Below, in pieces: positions 25,849 through 35,265 of a stretch of DNA of 43,915 nucleotides. The notes beneath the pieces are model-generated. The model was not told the DNA's origin. It worked only from the letters and a program-made list of their open reading frames with translations, and made no database searches. Position 1 is the stretch's first letter. Each line of letters begins with the position of its first letter. The DNA comes from Bacillota bacterium (GTDB taxonomy: Bacteria > Bacillota > Sulfobacillia > Sulfobacillales > Sulfobacillaceae), in NCBI GenBank assembly GCA_021797515.1, contig JAJZZP010000114.1:1-43915 (forward strand). The letters run 5' to 3'. Made by a program: the position numbers and the translations under genes.

Positions 25849-26466
25849 ATGACACTATCATGGCAGGAACTTGAAAATATCATCCTTCGCATCCCTTACA
25901 TTCAGGGGGCGCACGTCGTGCCAGACGAAGAGGGGCATCCGAAGGTTCATGTTCTGGCGACAGCGGTTCAACCGCCGCGGCACATTATTCGCGAAGTCAC
26001 AGCGCTGCTGCGCAGTGTGGGATTCTCGAATACCAACGCTGATTGGGTCACTGTAGTTCAGGTACATGAGGATGGAGACACCGCATTTTCGTCAACACGG
26101 CTTTCGATCGCGGGATTTGCGGTAGGACACAACGGCTCTGCGATTCAAGCGACATGTCGGCTGAATCGGGGAGTGGAAGTGTTTGAAGCCGTGGCCAACG
26201 GCCCTTCGTTAGCAGCAGCAATGGCTATGGCCACCGTGGGTTCGGTAAACGAGGCGTTGGCTCGCCTGGATCATCTGGTATTTAACGGCGTAGACATTAT
26301 CCGCAGTGGAGGCATTGAAGTGGTGCTGGTGACTGTGGTGGAGTCGGGCAATGAAGTGTTGTCGGGCAGTGCCGTATTTCGTGATACCGTGGAAGATTCA
26401 GTGATTCGGGCGACTCTGGATGCGGTTAATCGTAGGTTCTTAGTGTACACCGGGCAAAAAATTTGA
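25849..26466 (+). CDS. Conserved-looking hypothetical protein, two alpha/beta domains
   Basis: A 205-residue soluble protein with no signal or membrane segment. The start at ATG 25849 has AGGAGG five bases upstream. Residues 1-65 (ELENIILRIPYIQGAHVV, then VHVLATAVQPPRHIIREVTA) look like a small ACT-like alpha/beta unit. Residues about 85-205 contain a second alpha/beta unit with GPSLAAAMAMATVGSVNEAL and VVLVTVVESGNEVLSGSAVF, which faintly recalls the dimeric regulatory domain of 2-isopropylmalate synthase. I do not recognise a family and assign no function. It sits alone between the hpf terminator and the HD-GYP gene. Confidence 0.75.
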   Translation: MTLSWQELENIILRIPYIQGAHVVPDEEGHPKVHVLATAVQPPRHIIREVTALLRSVGFSNTNADWVTVVQVHEDGDTAFSSTRLSIAGFAVGHNGSAIQATCRLNRGVEVFEAVANGPSLAAAMAMATVGSVNEALARLDHLVFNGVDIIRSGGIEVVLVTVVESGNEVLSGSAVFRDTVEDSVIRATLDAVNRRFLVYTGQKI

Positions 26467-26693
26467 AAGATTCGACCAACTGAATGTGACCCGAAGCGAA
26501 TAATTTATGTGGGATAGCCCCAAGAGGAGGGCACCATGTGGCAATTACGATAGGAGTAATAGCCAAATATGAAGGGTCTGGTACGTCACCTCGTTGCAGG
26601 ATTAGTTGAAGTTTTAAACGCAGGTGCTGGATGGCGGTTAGATTAGGTCAGTTGGTCATAATTTTTACGGGTGTGTAGATGGGAGGAACGAAT

Positions 26694-28013
26694 ATGTACC
26701 CAAAGGCGATGTCTTGGTATATGACGTTCGTAGTCTTTGTTGCTGCAATCATTCTTGGTCAGAGCTTTTTCATTCATGCGTCATGGTCGGTTGGCATCCT
26801 TATCATGGCAATAGGAAACGAAATTGGAGCGTTTGGCAGTTTGACGCTTCTTCGAGGCCACGGCGAAGTGTCGGTGGACCTTCCAATCTTGGTTGCAGCG
26901 TCAATCATTTTTGGCCCGTTTGTGGGCGCATGGACCGGACTGCTCGCAACATGGACTCGACGGGAGTTGAACCGTGAAATCCGGTGGCCCTCAACAGTCT
27001 TTAATCATGCGCAATTTGCTATTATTGGATGGGTCACAGGTTATGCATTTGCGATTCTTGGGGGTAACGTTATTCGATATAGCCTTTTGGCTAACGCAGT
27101 TCCCCTTGTAATCGTCATTGGGTTAGCGTTTGTATTAAACACAGCCTTTGTGATGGTTGCCGTGGCCTTGCGAAAACAACGTTCATTACAAGAGGTATTT
27201 AGAGTTTACTACAAATCTCTTACACCTAGCTTTATCCTAATGTTGCCCGTGGCATTTCTTATGGCAGGTTTATATAAAACCTTAGGGATATGGGGTGAAC
27301 TAGCGTTCTTCGTGCCTCTGGCTGGCATTCGTTGGACTGTTGTGCTTGTCAAAGCTCTTCGCCAAGCTTACTTCAACACTATCCGGGTCATGTTGGCTGC
27401 CTTGGATGCCAAGGACCCCTATACTTACGGACACAGTATGCGCGTTGGCCATTACGGGATGTTGTTGGCACAGCACATGGAGATGCCGGAAGATCAGGTC
27501 GAAGGTGTACGGTTTGCCGGGATGCTTCACGATATCGGGAAGATGGGAACCCCGGAACATATTTTGAATAAACCGGGGCGGCTGAACATGGATGAAATAC
27601 TGATCATGCAGCGGCACCCTATTGTGGGTAGCGCAATTTTGGCGCAGATTCAAATGCAGGGCTGTGCCGCTAAAGGCGTGTTGCATCATCATGAGCGGTG
27701 GGATGGCACGGGATATCCGGACAACTTGCGGGGTGCAGAAATTCCGGTCGAAACCCGCATTATTTCCGTTGTCGACGCCTATGACGCGATGACGTCAGAT
27801 CGACCATATCGTCGTGCCATGCCGCATGAAGCCGCTATTGCTGAAATTCGTGCCGGCTCGGGCATTCAGTTTGATCCGACGATCGCGGATAAATTTTTAG
27901 AGATTGCCGAGCACAACGATTTGTCTCGAACAGAGGGTAGTAGCCATGGTTGGGACATGACACCATCATTTTTCTCGCGCTTGTTGCGCAAGGGTACCAC
28001 TCAGTCCGGTTGA
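26694..28013 (+). CDS. Membrane HD-GYP phosphodiesterase
   Basis: A 439-residue protein. The first about 220 residues are hydrophobic, with several helices and a WPSTVFNHAQF motif resembling the N-terminus of the GGDEF protein at 23009. The rest is an HD-GYP domain with HSMRVGHYG, MLHDIGK (about 277-283), HHERWDGTGYP (about 332-342) and DAYDAMTSDRPYR, all standard. HD-GYP enzymes hydrolyse cyclic di-GMP with a bimetal centre. The ATG at 26694 has GGGAGG seven bases upstream; the earlier ATG at 26679 lies before that site. The secA promoter overlaps its 3' end. Confidence 0.92.
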   Translation: MYPKAMSWYMTFVVFVAAIILGQSFFIHASWSVGILIMAIGNEIGAFGSLTLLRGHGEVSVDLPILVAASIIFGPFVGAWTGLLATWTRRELNREIRWPSTVFNHAQFAIIGWVTGYAFAILGGNVIRYSLLANAVPLVIVIGLAFVLNTAFVMVAVALRKQRSLQEVFRVYYKSLTPSFILMLPVAFLMAGLYKTLGIWGELAFFVPLAGIRWTVVLVKALRQAYFNTIRVMLAALDAKDPYTYGHSMRVGHYGMLLAQHMEMPEDQVEGVRFAGMLHDIGKMGTPEHILNKPGRLNMDEILIMQRHPIVGSAILAQIQMQGCAAKGVLHHHERWDGTGYPDNLRGAEIPVETRIISVVDAYDAMTSDRPYRRAMPHEAAIAEIRAGSGIQFDPTIADKFLEIAEHNDLSRTEGSSHGWDMTPSFFSRLLRKGTTQSG

Positions 28014-28038
28014 TAGGCCCCCGGCTTCATGATAAAAT
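28010..28038 (+). promoter_or_regulatory. Probable secA promoter
   Basis: TTGATA (28010-28015) and TAAAAT (28033-28038) are 17 bases apart. The -35 overlaps the stop codon of the HD-GYP gene. A second -10-like TATATT is at 28041-28046. Confidence 0.6.
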
Positions 28039-28105
28039 GCTATATTGAGGATCGACGCAGGAACCGTTCATGGTTCCTTTTACGTTGAATGGGGGATATC
28101 AGGAC

Positions 28106-30667
28106 ATGCTCAAGATGTTGTCCAATTGGGTGAACCGGTTTAGCGATCGCGAAGTGCGTCGATACCGGGGACTGGTCGAGGATATTAATGACCTGGAACC
28201 AAAAATGGAAGCCTTGACCGATGAGGAATTGCGGCAAAAAACCACCGAATTTCGTAATCGCTTCGAGTCGGGAGAGACGCTTGACGAATTGCTGATTGAG
28301 GTTTTTGCGGTGGTGCGTGAAGCGGCCCGTCGGGTACTCAATATGCGCCACTTTGATGTGCAGTTGATCGGCGGTATGGTCTTGCATGATGGTCGAATTG
28401 CCGAAATGAAGACCGGTGAAGGGAAAACTTTGGTGGCCACATTGGCAGCTTACCTGAATGCTTTGCCGGGTAAGGGCGTGCATATGGTTACGGTTAACGA
28501 CTATTTGGCCAAACGTGACTCGCAATGGATGGGTAAAGTCTACGAATTCTTGGGCATGACGGTAGGTCTAATTCAGCATGACATGGAACCGGAAGCTAGA
28601 AGGCAGGCCTATGCGGCCGATATTACCTTTGGGACCAATAACGAATACGGTTTTGACTACTTGCGGGACAATATGGTTAATACCGTACAGGAAATGGTGC
28701 AGCGCGAACTGCACTATGGCATCGTGGACGAAGTGGACAGCATTCTCATCGATGAAGCTCGTACCCCGCTGATTATCTCCGGCCAGGCTGATCGCTCTCC
28801 AGATTTGTATTATACTTTTGCTCGGATTGCTTCCAATTTAAAAGATGAGATTGACTATAGTGTGGATGAGAAGTTAAAGGCCGTCGCACCTACCGAGGCG
28901 GGCGTGGCGAAAGTGGAACGGATGCTGGCGGTACCTAACCTCTATGATGATGCCAATCTGGATTTATCTCACTACTTAAATCAAGCCTTGCGTGCTAAAT
29001 CCCTGATGAAGCGAGACCGAGACTATGTGGTCAAAGACGGTGAAGTGATTATAGTGGATGAGTTCACCGGTCGTTTGATGTTTGGGCGTCGATATTCAGA
29101 CGGTTTGCATCAAGCTATTGAAGCCAAAGAAGGCGTCAAAATCGAGGATGAAACGCAGACGTTGGCCACCATAACTTTTCAAAACTATTTCCGGATGTAC
29201 ACCAAATTGGCGGGAATGACCGGAACCGCGATAACTGAGGAAGAAGAATTTCGCAAAATTTACGGCCTGGACGTTATTGCGGTTCCCACACATATGCCCA
29301 TGATACGAAAAGATTTCCCTGATGTGGTATATAAGACGGAGGCCGCAAAATTTAGAGCGGTAGTGCGGGAAATTGAGGAACTCTACAAGACCCGGCGCCC
29401 GGTTTTGGTTGGTACGGTTTCTATCGAAAAATCTGAAATGATAAGCGAAATGCTTCGAGCCAAAGGTATACCTCACACAGTGTTGAACGCGAAATATCAT
29501 GAGCAGGAAGCGGAGATCATAGCACAAGCTGGCCGCATTGGGTCTGTGACCATAGCAACCAACATGGCGGGACGTGGAACGGACATTGTGTTGGAGGAAG
29601 GCGTTCCCCAGATGGGCGGGCTGCACATCATTGGCACCGAACGCCATGAATCTCGCCGCATTGATAATCAGTTGCGAGGGCGGTCGGGACGCCAAGGCGA
29701 CCCTGGCTCTTCACGATTTTATCTTTCTTTGGAAGACGATTTTCTGCGCCTCTTTGCCGCCCCGACTCTGGCGGGGTTGATGGATCGTTTGGGGGTCCAG
29801 GAAGATGAACCGATTGAAAGTGGGGTCTTAACCCGGGCCATCGAATCAGCGCAAAAGAAAGTCGAAGCGAGAAACTTTGATGCCCGAAAACAAGTGCTGC
29901 AATATGATGATGTGATGAACCTGCAACGGGAAGTGGTCTATAAGCAGCGGAAGGACATCCTGACAAAAGAAAATTTGCGTGAAGACGTGTTGCATATGTT
30001 GGAAGGCGTAATTGAAGATGCCACCACAATGTACTGTCCGCAGAACCTACATCCTGAAGAATGGGACATCGGCGCTCTGTTAGACAGCTTCGATGAACTC
30101 TTTATTCCTAAAGGCACCTTGGATCCCGAAGAGTTGCTGGGCATGAACCGGGAAGAATTGCAAGAGGTGATTTACCAAAAAGGTGAGGAATTGTACCAAG
30201 AAAAAGAAGAGCAATTTGGCACCGAGGCGGTTCGAGAACTCGAACGAATGATTATGTTACGGGTTGTCGATTCGAAATGGATGGAGCATCTTGATGCGAT
30301 GGATGCGTTGCGCGAAGGCGTGGGACTTCGTGCCTATGGACAGCGGGACCCGGTGGTAGAGTACAAGAAAGAAGCCTATGACATGTATCAAGACATGTTA
30401 GGCTCCATTCGCGAGGAAGTGATCCGAATGCTGTTCCATCTGCAGCTCGCGCCGGAGGCGGAGTTGCAGCTAGCCCAGCCGGTGGCGACCGCGGTAGCCG
30501 AGCAACACGGAGATGATGTGCGACCCGCCCATCCGTTTCAGGTGATTCAAGGAGGCCAAGGCAAACCGCTACGGACAAAGAATGACCAACCCGGTCGCAA
30601 TGACCCTTGCCCTTGCGGTAGTGGGAAAAAGTATAAACGGTGCCACGGGGCCATAGAACAAGATTAG
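28106..30667 (+). CDS. secA: Preprotein translocase ATPase SecA
   Basis: The motor of the Sec pathway, pushing unfolded proteins through SecYEG. The protein is 853 residues from ATG 28106. Visible features are Walker A MKTGEGKT (about 101-108), the DEVDSIL DEAD-like motif, [35 protein letters not shown], and a C-terminal zinc-binding SEC-C tail, [16 protein letters not shown], that binds SecB or membrane. GGGGGA lies upstream of the chosen start; ATG 28070 is a longer alternative. prfB follows after 76 bases, a common Firmicute neighbour. Confidence 0.98.
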   Translation: MLKMLSNWVNRFSDREVRRYRGLVEDINDLEPKMEALTDEELRQKTTEFRNRFESGETLDELLIEVFAVVREAARRVLNMRHFDVQLIGGMVLHDGRIAEMKTGEGKTLVATLAAYLNALPGKGVHMVTVNDYLAKRDSQWMGKVYEFLGMTVGLIQHDMEPEARRQAYAADITFGTNNEYGFDYLRDNMVNTVQEMVQRELHYGIVDEVDSILIDEARTPLIISGQADRSPDLYYTFARIASNLKDEIDYSVDEKLKAVAPTEAGVAKVERMLAVPNLYDDANLDLSHYLNQALRAKSLMKRDRDYVVKDGEVIIVDEFTGRLMFGRRYSDGLHQAIEAKEGVKIEDETQTLATITFQNYFRMYTKLAGMTGTAITEEEEFRKIYGLDVIAVPTHMPMIRKDFPDVVYKTEAAKFRAVVREIEELYKTRRPVLVGTVSIEKSEMISEMLRAKGIPHTVLNAKYHEQEAEIIAQAGRIGSVTIATNMAGRGTDIVLEEGVPQMGGLHIIGTERHESRRIDNQLRGRSGRQGDPGSSRFYLSLEDDFLRLFAAPTLAGLMDRLGVQEDEPIESGVLTRAIESAQKKVEARNFDARKQVLQYDDVMNLQREVVYKQRKDILTKENLREDVLHMLEGVIEDATTMYCPQNLHPEEWDIGALLDSFDELFIPKGTLDPEELLGMNREELQEVIYQKGEELYQEKEEQFGTEAVRELERMIMLRVVDSKWMEHLDAMDALREGVGLRAYGQRDPVVEYKKEAYDMYQDMLGSIREEVIRMLFHLQLAPEAELQLAQPVATAVAEQHGDDVRPAHPFQVIQGGQGKPLRTKNDQPGRNDPCPCGSGKKYKRCHGAIEQD

Positions 30668-30743
30668 TCGGGTAAACTGTGTGCTGTTACACCGTTTACT
30701 AATATCATGCTGGTGGGTCGTCCCTACTAAAGAGGAGAAGAGT

Positions 30744-31872
30744 GTGCTTTCCGACGATATTATTGCAACTCAAAGTGAAATGATTGCTATTCTCGATCGT
30801 ATTAGGGGGTCTCTTTGACCAGGAAGAACGGGAAACAGAGCAAAAAAATCTAGAAGTGGTGATGGCCGAACCAGATTTTTGGAGTGATCCGATTCGAGCC
30901 GAGCGAGTCATGAAACGGCTCAGAACAGTTTCAGGACCACTCCAACGGTATATTGCGCTTTCCGCTCAATATACCGATTGGGCTGAGTTGGTGGAATTAG
31001 CCCAAATGGAAGAAGATACCCATTTGTTACAAGAGCAATTGGCCGAAGGGATTTCGCTCAAAGATGCGTTGCGACAGTTCGAGCTTACTCTGGTGCTGCG
31101 TGGCCCTTATGATCATGAAGACGCGATCTTGACCCTGCATGCTGGAGCCGGAGGCACTGAAGCACAAGATTGGGTGCAAATGTTGCTGCGTATGTATCTG
31201 CGTTGGGCGGAACGCCGGGGATTTCGCACTGACATGATTGATCAGTTGGCTGGGGAAGAAGCCGGCCTAAAGAGTGTAGCCATTGAAGTGCGCGGCGAAA
31301 ACGTGTTTGGTTTTTTGCGTCCGGAACGGGGTGTGCACCGCCTGGTTCGCATCTCGCCGTTTGATGCGTCTGGTCGTCGTCACACCTCATTTGCCTCAGT
31401 TGAAGTGATTCCCGATTTGGAAACAGACGACACCATTGACATTCGGGCGGATGATTTGAAGATTGATACCTATCGTGCTTCGGGTGCCGGGGGACAGCAC
31501 ATCAACAAAACTGAATCGGCGATCCGGATCACCCATTTGCCGACAGGCATCGTGGTAACGTGCCAATCGGAACGCTCTCAGCACTCAAATCGGGAGACTG
31601 CAATGAAGATGTTGCGGGGAAAGCTGGCCGAATTGAAAGAGCGAGAGTGGGAGCAACATATGGCAGAGGTTCGCGGGGCTCAGTCCGATATCGGCTGGGG
31701 TTCGCAAATTCGCTCCTATGTATTTCAGCCCTATACTATTGTCCGTGACCACCGGACCCGTCATGAAACCGGTAACGTGCAGGCAGTGATGAATGGGGAT
31801 ATCGACGGATTTATTGAAGCCTATCTTCAGGCGGAAGCCAAAGGATCTTTGATGCCTGAGGACATCGATTAA
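30744..31872 (+). CDS. prfB: Peptide chain release factor 2, expressed by programmed +1 frameshift
   Basis: RF2 ends translation at UGA and UAA. The first frame starts at GTG 30744 behind AGAGGAG and reads 24 codons to an in-frame TGA at 30816-30818. The rest is in the +1 frame (from 30817) to TAA 31870-31872, giving 375 residues in total. The mature protein has the SPF stop-recognition tripeptide (VRISPFDASG) and GAGGQHINKTES with the GGQ peptidyl-hydrolysis motif. A shorter start inside the +1 frame would lose the N-terminal domain, so the shift is required. Confidence 0.95.
30804..30819 (+). promoter_or_regulatory. prfB +1 programmed frameshift site
   Basis: AGGGGG-TCT-CTT-TGA-C has the same spacing as the classic RF2 site. 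AGGGGG (30804-30809) acts as an internal Shine-Dalgarno sequence. CTT (30813-30815) slips to the +1 frame and skips TGA. Low RF2 favours the shift, so the gene regulates itself. Confidence 0.96.
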
Positions 31873-32537
31873 TGAACCGCATGGTTCAAGTGATGATTGT
31901 GTTGTTGCTGGCGGTAGTCGGACTGCAGTGGTATGTTCCCCGGTGGATCGCGACCCAGGCCGCTACACAAATCATGACCTTGGATCACGGAGAACGTCCT
32001 GTGATAACCATCACGGCTATCCCCTTTTGGTATTTGTTCAGTGGTGGATTTCAAGATGTCTACGTCAATGCCAAAAATGTGCCCATGGGCCCGTTAACCA
32101 TTGCTGACACCACAGTAAACTGGCAAAATGGCGCAGTGGGTGTCACCGCACTTTTGAAACACCGATTGGTCATTACTCGTCCCGGGCACATGACGGTGAT
32201 AATCACCGTGGACCAAGTCGCGTTGGCGCACTTCTTAGCTCAAGAGGGGAAGTTTCAAAATCCTACGGTGCATATTGATCCAACAGGGATATCCATAGGG
32301 GGCCGCGTGCTGCTAGGGGGAGTTTATGTCCCTTTGGACACCCGTGGCACCTTGGTCGTGTCGAGCGACAAAAAGAGTTTGATCTTTCATCCTACCTCAA
32401 TTGACGGCATTCAGTTGCCGATGGTTACTGATATCGAAATTTTTAATGTGAATTCGATCAAATTACCGGTAGAATTGGAGATACAGTCGGTGACCTTACA
32501 ACAGGGGTCTATGGAGGTTAAGGCCAAAACGCCATGA
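31872..32537 (+). CDS. DUF2993-like (LmeA-type) exported or anchored protein
   Basis: A 221-residue protein with an N-terminal hydrophobic helix (MVQVMIVLLLAVVGLQWYVP), then a beta-rich body. The succession PFWYLFSGGFQDVYVNAKNV and GPLTIADTTVNW resembles DUF2993, a lipid-binding-like fold (LmeA in mycobacteria). Its start overlaps the prfB stop by one base (TAATG), so it is coupled. Function in Firmicutes is unknown. Confidence 0.68.
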   Translation: MNRMVQVMIVLLLAVVGLQWYVPRWIATQAATQIMTLDHGERPVITITAIPFWYLFSGGFQDVYVNAKNVPMGPLTIADTTVNWQNGAVGVTALLKHRLVITRPGHMTVIITVDQVALAHFLAQEGKFQNPTVHIDPTGISIGGRVLLGGVYVPLDTRGTLVVSSDKKSLIFHPTSIDGIQLPMVTDIEIFNVNSIKLPVELEIQSVTLQQGSMEVKAKTP

Positions 32538-33382
32538 CGTCAAAACGGCGGGTGATAATAGACTATCTGCAGATCACCGCGGGGACCGTCATTACTGCAG
32601 TGGGCATCAACGGGTTTTATGTACCCAACCGGATCTCCGACGGCGGGGTTTCCGGCTTGGGCATTATTTTGTTTTATGTCCTGCACATCCCAGTATGGAT
32701 TACGCTGTTGGTGGTAAACTTGCCGCTATTATGGTTGAGCCATAAGTTGTGGGGAGGCCGGGTCGGCACTCGAACGATATACGGTACCATTACGCTGTCG
32801 GTAGCAGTGGCTGTGCTGTCGCTTCATGCGTTTACCCATAACACGTTGTTGGCATCGGTCTATGGGGGCCTCTTATCCGGGGTGGGACTAGGATTGGTGT
32901 TTCGGTCGCGGGGCACCACTGGCGGCACTGACGTGGTGGCACGATTTTTGAGCCATTTAGTCCCGGTAAGTATGGGGCAGGGGATGCTGCTGATTGACTT
33001 TTTCATTATTGCAGCCTTTGGGTTTGTCTTTAATCCTACCATTGCCATGTTTTCCCTCATTGCTTTGTTCATTTCTACCCGCGCGATTGATGTTGTGCAA
33101 GAGGGCGTGTCTTACGCCCGCGCTTTTACCATTGTGACTCAGCGGGCCGACGCCATTGTGCAACGAATTCTTAGTGACATGGACCGTGGTGTTACGCGAA
33201 TAGGTGGTACTGGAGAATACACCGGCGAACACCGTGCTATTTTGTATGTGGTGGTGACACGATCAGAGGTGACGACACTGAAAGAACTTGTGTATGACGT
33301 AGACGCCAGTGCGTTTGTGGTCGTTGGGACGGTCCATGAAGTTGTGGGCGAGGGATTCCGCAAGCCGCCGCTTGAAAAGTAA
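32534..33382 (+). CDS. YitT family membrane protein (DUF161/DUF2179)
   Basis: A 282-residue protein with five or six N-terminal helices, starting ITAGTVITAVGINGFYVPNR. It contains GVGLGLVFRSRGTTGGTDVV, a hallmark of the YitT family, and a C-terminal soluble DUF2179 domain (RGVTRIGGTGEYTGEHRAIL). The start overlaps the preceding gene by four bases (ATGA), so prfB, the DUF2993-like gene and this one form a coupled operon. Its biochemical role is not established. Confidence 0.9.
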   Translation: MTSKRRVIIDYLQITAGTVITAVGINGFYVPNRISDGGVSGLGIILFYVLHIPVWITLLVVNLPLLWLSHKLWGGRVGTRTIYGTITLSVAVAVLSLHAFTHNTLLASVYGGLLSGVGLGLVFRSRGTTGGTDVVARFLSHLVPVSMGQGMLLIDFFIIAAFGFVFNPTIAMFSLIALFISTRAIDVVQEGVSYARAFTIVTQRADAIVQRILSDMDRGVTRIGGTGEYTGEHRAILYVVVTRSEVTTLKELVYDVDASAFVVVGTVHEVVGEGFRKPPLEK

Positions 33383-33390
33383 CCGGATTG

Positions 33391-34458
33391 TTAGGGGTTG
33401 TCGTCGAGTTGCAACAGTAGGGCGTCGGCTTCATCTACCGTGAGATGTCCCTGTTGCAACTGCTCTAAAATTTGCAGTCGTGGGTCCAAGGTGGTCACTT
33501 CGTTGGTGTTCTCCTCGACCTCTTCTTGTCCACTCGGTTCGGCGAACTGTCCCAGCGTGATGGAACCCCGACGCGTATGCAGGGCAATATGGGTCGACCC
33601 GTCTCCAGTAGAGCCCACTAGGCGATGACCTCGAGCCGGACCTGGATTGTTCACTTCTACCAGTTCCATCTGGGAGACGACGCGGCCCTGGTCGGTACTA
33701 GCCTCAATTCGTGCTCCCTGTGTGGTGGGAATGTTCACATGGATGTCACCGCGATTTTTAATATCGACATTCAATTGGGCCACCCTTGCCTCCACCGTCA
33801 CGGAGCCAATGCCTGACTCACACTGCACATCGTCCAGGATTCCGCCCATCAGCTTAATTTGTCCAAAACCGCTATGGGCCTCCAAAGACAAGTGATGGCT
33901 GTCAGCAAAGAGAATTGATCCCATTCCGGCGTTTATTTCCATGTGCCCGCTTAAGCCCGAGCCGCTAATATCGCCCTTGCCTGCATTAACACCCAACGAT
34001 CCGCGACAGTTTTCCATGGTGATATCTCCTAACCCGTTGTTAATATCGCCATTGGCGGTTACTTGTTGCAGAAAAACCGTGCCTAGACCGGCGTTGATGT
34101 CAATTTCTCCTTCTAGATGCTGCATAGTGATGTTGCCTTTACCAACATTCACGTCAAATTTCCCGTGGCAGGCTGTGACGGCGAGGTTTCCTAATCCGAC
34201 GTGAATGTCGGCGTCAGTGAGATATATCTGGGTAATGGTTGCAGGACCCCAGCCCAAGTTGAAATCTAGCGACCGTATACTGGTAGGAAGGGCCAGGGAA
34301 ACATCAATGGTTCGCGGTTGATCGTACTCAATGGTAATCTGATTCCCAGTGCGTTCTTGATTGAGGGGAACTCCGCTTACGATATGCACATCGTCGTCGG
34401 GACTAGGAGCAATATGCACCTTGGCTTTTTTTAACTTTACGGTGACATCTTGTATCAT
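33391..34458 (-). CDS. DUF4097-type repeat protein (predicted beta-solenoid)
   Basis: A 355-residue protein with no signal peptide. After an N-terminal domain of about 80 residues, eight units of 18 residues (one slightly longer) run from about 83 to 228. Each has the form x-[IV]-[NH]-x-G-x-G-x-[IL], for example VNVGKGNIT, INAGLGTVF, INNGLGDIT, VNAGKGDIS, INAGMGSIL. This spacing predicts a right-handed beta-solenoid. The last 28 residues (LQILEQLQQGHLTVDEADAL) form a helical tail resembling that of the upstream DUF2089 protein. It starts at ATG 34458 behind AAAGGAG. Similar pairs (YvlB-like) occur in Firmicutes; the role is unknown. Confidence 0.8.
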   Translation of the reverse strand: MIQDVTVKLKKAKVHIAPSPDDDVHIVSGVPLNQERTGNQITIEYDQPRTIDVSLALPTSIRSLDFNLGWGPATITQIYLTDADIHVGLGNLAVTACHGKFDVNVGKGNITMQHLEGEIDINAGLGTVFLQQVTANGDINNGLGDITMENCRGSLGVNAGKGDISGSGLSGHMEINAGMGSILFADSHHLSLEAHSGFGQIKLMGGILDDVQCESGIGSVTVEARVAQLNVDIKNRGDIHVNIPTTQGARIEASTDQGRVVSQMELVEVNNPGPARGHRLVGSTGDGSTHIALHTRRGSITLGQFAEPSGQEEVEENTNEVTTLDPRLQILEQLQQGHLTVDEADALLLQLDDNP

Positions 34459-34484
34459 AATAGACTACTCCTTTGGCAGATTGG

Positions 34485-34895
34485 TTAGAGTTTGTCTTTC
34501 GTACCGGCATCATCAGGCACGATCCCTGATTGCAAAAGTTTTAGACCCTCTGCAACCCCGAGTTTTCCACTTTGTATGTGTTCCAATATACTGCGCCGAT
34601 CTGCGGGTCTTTCCCTAGCCATTGAAAATTCTGTGTCGGGTTGGAAGACCTCCACTAATTGGTCCAATTTGCTGCGGACGGTCGGATAAGAAATGCCTAG
34701 GATCCTCTCTATCTCTTTGAGATTTCCTCGACTGACAACAAACACCTTTAAAAAGGCCATTTGCTCCTCGGTTAATTCGAGGCTGGGGTGGCTTTCGAAT
34801 TGGCCGCGAATGGTGATATGGCAGTGTGGACACGTCAACTCCGTGATTGCCAACGAATGCCGACAGCTCGGACAGGTCGTTAACATTTTTGCCAT
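34485..34895 (-). CDS. DUF2089 family zinc-ribbon HTH regulator
   Basis: A 136-residue protein. An N-terminal zinc ribbon (CPSC, then CPHC) is followed by an HTH segment (GNLKEIERILGISYPTVRSK) typical of DUF2089. The C-terminal ILEHIQSGKLGVAEGLKLLQ matches the tail of the DUF4097 partner. The ATG at 34895 has GGGAGGTGG upstream; ATG 34904 lies ahead of that site. It is 26 bases before the DUF4097 gene, in an operon, and is a likely local regulator. A -10-like TATAAT lies about 25 bases upstream. Confidence 0.83.
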   Translation of the reverse strand: MAKMLTTCPSCRHSLAITELTCPHCHITIRGQFESHPSLELTEEQMAFLKVFVVSRGNLKEIERILGISYPTVRSKLDQLVEVFQPDTEFSMARERPADRRSILEHIQSGKLGVAEGLKLLQSGIVPDDAGTKDKL

Positions 34896-35265
34896 GGATA
34901 CCACCTCCCTATTTTCCGATTATATAATGAATATAACAAAAAAGAAAGTAATTAATTAGCAATAGTAATGTGATCATTGACATTGTTGCATGGTAATTAG
35001 AATGTGATGGTTATCGCGCTGAGCGATCCCCAGTTTTTACCATTACCGAAGCTGAACAGCTCGTGTGGGGACTCTAGTGCCGAAACCTCCGAGCCAAGAA
35101 GATATCACGCCACGGTGGGGACGTTGAAGGTTTTCTTCGAAGTAGTATTCCTGTCGCCGCGCCCATTCTTTATTGTGTCTGATGTGCGGACAGGGAACTT
35201 GAGAAAAGCCCGGAAGGGTTCGGCCAAATTGCTGGGACTTGATAGAAAAGCAAAATCTAGGTAGA
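34896..35265. other. Intergenic region
   Basis: It holds the leader and probable promoter of the DUF2089 operon (minus strand, TATAAT reading from about 34926 down, in AT-rich DNA). After about 35000 there is a GC-richer stretch with no motif I recognise. A plus-strand frame at 35004-35264 has no ribosome binding site and looks random. Confidence 0.5.

Noticed and set aside
26569..26646. 25-codon short ORF before the HD-GYP gene (MKGLVRHLVAGLVEVLNAGA...)
   Set aside because: AGGAG lies 12 bases upstream, but nothing else supports it. It could be a leader peptide.
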